This document shows, piece after piece, positions 61,641 through 64,000 of a stretch of DNA of 64,000 nucleotides. The translations under genes were made by a program, and so were the position numbers. The stretch lies in contig NW_024882317.1 of assembly GCF_019059575.1 (NCBI RefSeq), positions 1-64,000 on the forward strand, read 5' to 3'. This DNA is from Amphibalanus amphitrite. Its lineage: Eukaryota; Arthropoda; Thecostraca; Balanomorpha; Balanidae. Within the stretch, counting starts at the first letter, position 1; every line of letters begins with the position of its first letter. The notes below the pieces were generated by a model. The model did not search any database. It was not told the origin of the DNA and saw nothing but the letters and a program-made list of their open reading frames with translations.

Positions 61641-63407
61641 TATCCATTCACTGATCACTCTATAGTAGTTCACTTCCCAAACTCATGGCTTGATGCATTT
61701 AATGAACATGCTATTTCCTGAAATTATGTCAATTGAAGAGTCTTAAATCAAAATAAAGAAGAAAACAATGTTATGAACAATCTTCAGACATTTCTGTTGA
61801 AGGATTATTCTTCACCACTCTCCAGCCTGGAATAGAAGAAGACAAAAATACTTGTTGATGCATATTAATATAAATACAGACAACACACAATTTAATACTT
61901 TTTCAAGCCAGAAACTAACCTGCAACAGATGTCCAACAAAGGGAAATACACTGACGCATCTACTGCGTTTTAAGAGTCCACAAACCACAGGCGAGTTCAG
62001 AAAGATGGAACAAGAACAGCATAATCAATCTACAAAAGTTCTTCTTTATCATTTTCCTATATTGATATGCAGTTTCCTTAATCTAAATCAGATTTCAGAG
62101 CAAGATGCTGGACACAGCGGTATCGGTTACGCTGGCGTCACGGTCAGCAATAGGAAGGCAGGTAGGTAGGTAAGGTGTAGGTATGTAGGTTGGTAGGTTG
62201 TAAGTTTGTAGGTAAGGTTAGGTCAGGTTAGATTATGTTTTATTATACCCAGTATAAAATATAAATTAAATTGACACATTCGCCGGCTAGCGTCGACAGA
62301 GACGCCAGCTTTACCAATACCGCGGCGCCAGGCGCCACAGCCTGCACACAAATACCTATATGTATTTTTAATAGAATAAACAGCCTATTTCATTTCATTC
62401 AATAGGTAATACAGAATTGCAGCAATATTATTGAATGCATATAAGCACCCAGTATTTCCATGCACTGGCATTACATGGAAATTAGAGACAATATAAATAT
62501 ATTGCATATTTATAAATGCCTTATCAGGTAGAAATTTAGCAGGGAAAAATTCAAAACGAAAGAGCAAGAAAGTAGGTAAGTAAGAGCAGCCAGCAAGCAA
62601 ACGAACCAGCACATTCATTAAAAACATAAATTCATAACACCTACCTTAGCCACAGGCCGTCAAAATACAAAAAACAGCTTTAGAAACGTTCCATACTTAC
62701 CTATCTCCCTCTTCTTGACAATAAAATTGTCCTAGATGCGATATACGCGCATGCGCCCAGGTTCTCATTTTGAGGCCGGTAGCCCACCGTAGGTGACAAA
62801 TTCAGTGAAAAGGTGCTGAGTCAGTAAATCAGCGTGACATCTGCATATTTTTTTCTCCGTGGAAATTCGCAGTGGGCCAGCCTGGCCATCTCCGCGGCAG
62901 GTGGCTTAGCTGGCCCACTCCGATGCCAGGTAAAGGCAGGCTCACATCGGCGCATAGCTGCTGAGGAAATATTGTTTGTAAGTGAGTATTATAGGCTTTT
63001 TTGGATTGAATGACTTTTTATTCGTCATAAAAATCGAAGTAGGGCATTTAATTACTGGTAACCATTTATCGCAGGCGTGTGTAGTGAGACGTTGGGTAGG
63101 CATGTGGAGTGTGGTGTGAACCGCATGTTAGCCCACTACCGGGCCTCGCTGGCCCCAGGCCCATGTCGTCCCCTATCTCCGCGTGTGTCCACTAACACGA
63201 ATGACGTCACGCATGTGGGCGGAGCTATGGGCGGAGCCTAACGCACGCGGCAGTCCAAGCCGCCATATTTGAATTTATATTTTGATAGAATGTTGCCGAT
63301 ATTTTGGGTGAAGTCAATTTATATGGATAGCTTGGTGACAATTTAGCTATACGAATAATAATTTATTATGGATGTGCGTATATTCAGCTTGGAATTGCAA
63401 TTAAAGT
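61641..63407. other. No gene; repeat debris
   Basis: Contains the 62117-62323 element, a hairpin with AGTGGGCCAGC/GCTGGCCCACT arms (about 62871-62918), a TGACGTCA at 63202-63209 and two GGGCGGAGC boxes (63219-63238). Confidence 0.5.
62117..62323. mobile_element. Short element with imperfect 23-bp inverted ends
   Basis: 62117-62139 (GCGGTATCGGTTACGCTGGCGTC) pairs with 62301-62323 with about four mismatches. Between them are GGTAGG/TAGGTT-type runs (62160-62235). A MITE is possible; no target duplication was resolved. Confidence 0.4.
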
Positions 63408-63497
63408 TCCGCACCGCATAGATTCGAACTCGGGACCTTTGGAATACTGCGCGGGCACGCTAACCACTACACTACCGCGACCGCGCGGCGGCCGGCG
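63408..63497 (-). repeat. tRNA-like sequence (tRNA-Val-related head; SINE or tRNA pseudogene)
   Basis: Minus strand carries GTAGTGTAGTGGTTAGCGTG (A box region) and AAAGGTCCCGAGTTCGAATC (B box), resembling metazoan tRNA-Val. The acceptor, anticodon and T stems are not complementary, so a functional tRNA is unlikely. Confidence 0.5.
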
Positions 63498-63716
63498 GCA
63501 GGGAGGCTGCGGAGACATGGGGGGACATTTTACGCTTTTGTGAAAAAAGCAAAAGATTTAGCGAAAAACACGTAAAAGATAACTTGCAGAAAATTGTCTG
63601 CTCTTTCAGGTAAGATACTTAGGTTTGATATATCTTATGCAGACTTCATTCTACAGTGCTTCGAAAATCGCTTATTTACATGGGGATTGAACGGGGCTTC
63701 GAGACTTGACTCCAAA

Positions 63717-63870
63717 TGACGTCACGAGCTGACGTCACGAAAAGGTAGAATCGCCGGACGACCCTACCTGGTATATAGGGCCTTGGCTGGCCCGCTCCGA
63801 TTTGTGTCGTTGTGTACCCGGCTACTGACTTCACTGTAATCCACTGCTACCCTAAAATCACGAGGTATGT
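63717..63870 (+). promoter_or_regulatory. Promoter-like block: two CREs, TATA box, splice-donor-like end
   Basis: TGACGTCA (CREB/ATF site) occurs at 63717-63724 and 63730-63737. A TATATAGG box is at 63772-63779. About 85 bases further on is GAG/GTATGT (donor-like GT at 63865). This could be the promoter and non-coding first exon of a plus-strand gene beyond the window. The GCTGGCCC(G/A)CTCCGAT tract is shared with 62909-62925, so it may instead belong to a repeat. Confidence 0.3.
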
Positions 63871-64000
63871 GCGCAAGCTGAAAATTAAATATGCTTTTGA
63901 CCTAATTGCTCAGTTAAAACTTATTGATAATTTTTTGTTACGATAATTACGATTAATTTTTGTGTTATAAGATGAATTTTTTATATCTACAATAACAAAG

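Noticed and set aside
62160-62235. Interstitial arthropod telomere repeat (TTAGG)n
   Set aside because: GGTAGG/GGTTAGG runs are irregular; no uninterrupted TTAGG array.
63408-63497. Functional tRNA-Val gene
   Set aside because: Acceptor, anticodon and T stems are not complementary.

Overview
This is eukaryotic DNA with interrupted genes and GT-AG introns, most likely from an arthropod. The best taxonomic clue is a multi-exon gene that begins with a ZAD (zinc-finger-associated domain, C-x2-C...C-x2-C) followed by C2H2 fingers, an architecture best known from insects and other arthropods. A crustacean is plausible, but the species cannot be fixed from sequence alone. No bacterial-type operons, CRISPR arrays or viral genes are visible.

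Two protein-coding genes are convincing, both on the minus strand. (1) 41796-42921 is the first coding exon of a netrin: signal peptide, laminin N-terminal domain and one complete laminin-EGF module, ending at a GT donor. The remaining exons are not in the window, so about 41.8 kb to the left (1-41795) is best read as the start of one very long netrin intron. A TATA/initiator pair sits about 200 bases upstream of the netrin ATG. (2) 46247-57303 is a complete 13-exon gene for a 749-residue ZAD / 12-zinc-finger protein. All exon phases agree and it has no internal stop. Four of its finger motifs are completed across introns.

The rest is repeat-rich non-coding DNA. 1-40 kb: microsatellites and many minisatellites (21-bp units at 23.8-24.4 kb, 33-bp units at 34.0 kb, an array with four CACGTG E-boxes at 29.1 kb), with no supportable gene. 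40005-41382: a decayed Mutator-like (MULE) transposon with a 9-bp target duplication and terminal repeats made of short AGCGA-containing units. 44.15-45.10 kb: an element bounded by inverted copies of a GGGGTAAGACGG motif. 46.2-57.3 kb: the zinc-finger gene, whose introns hold a 66-bp perfect inverted repeat, one TTAA-flanked element and two adjacent TA-flanked fold-back elements with 176-bp inverted termini. 57.9-64 kb: another TTAA element, tRNA-derived repeats, a tandem duplication and, at the right edge, a CRE/TATA promoter-like block.

The most interesting signal is a family of three 1.18-1.19 kb non-coding elements (8012-9205, 50497-51686, 57897-59078). Each is flanked by TTAA, ends in poly-G/poly-C fold-back hairpins, and carries clusters of the nuclear-receptor half-site AGGTCA, including a DR1 arrangement in every copy. 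One copy is in an intron of the zinc-finger gene and one is about 0.6 kb upstream of its start codon.
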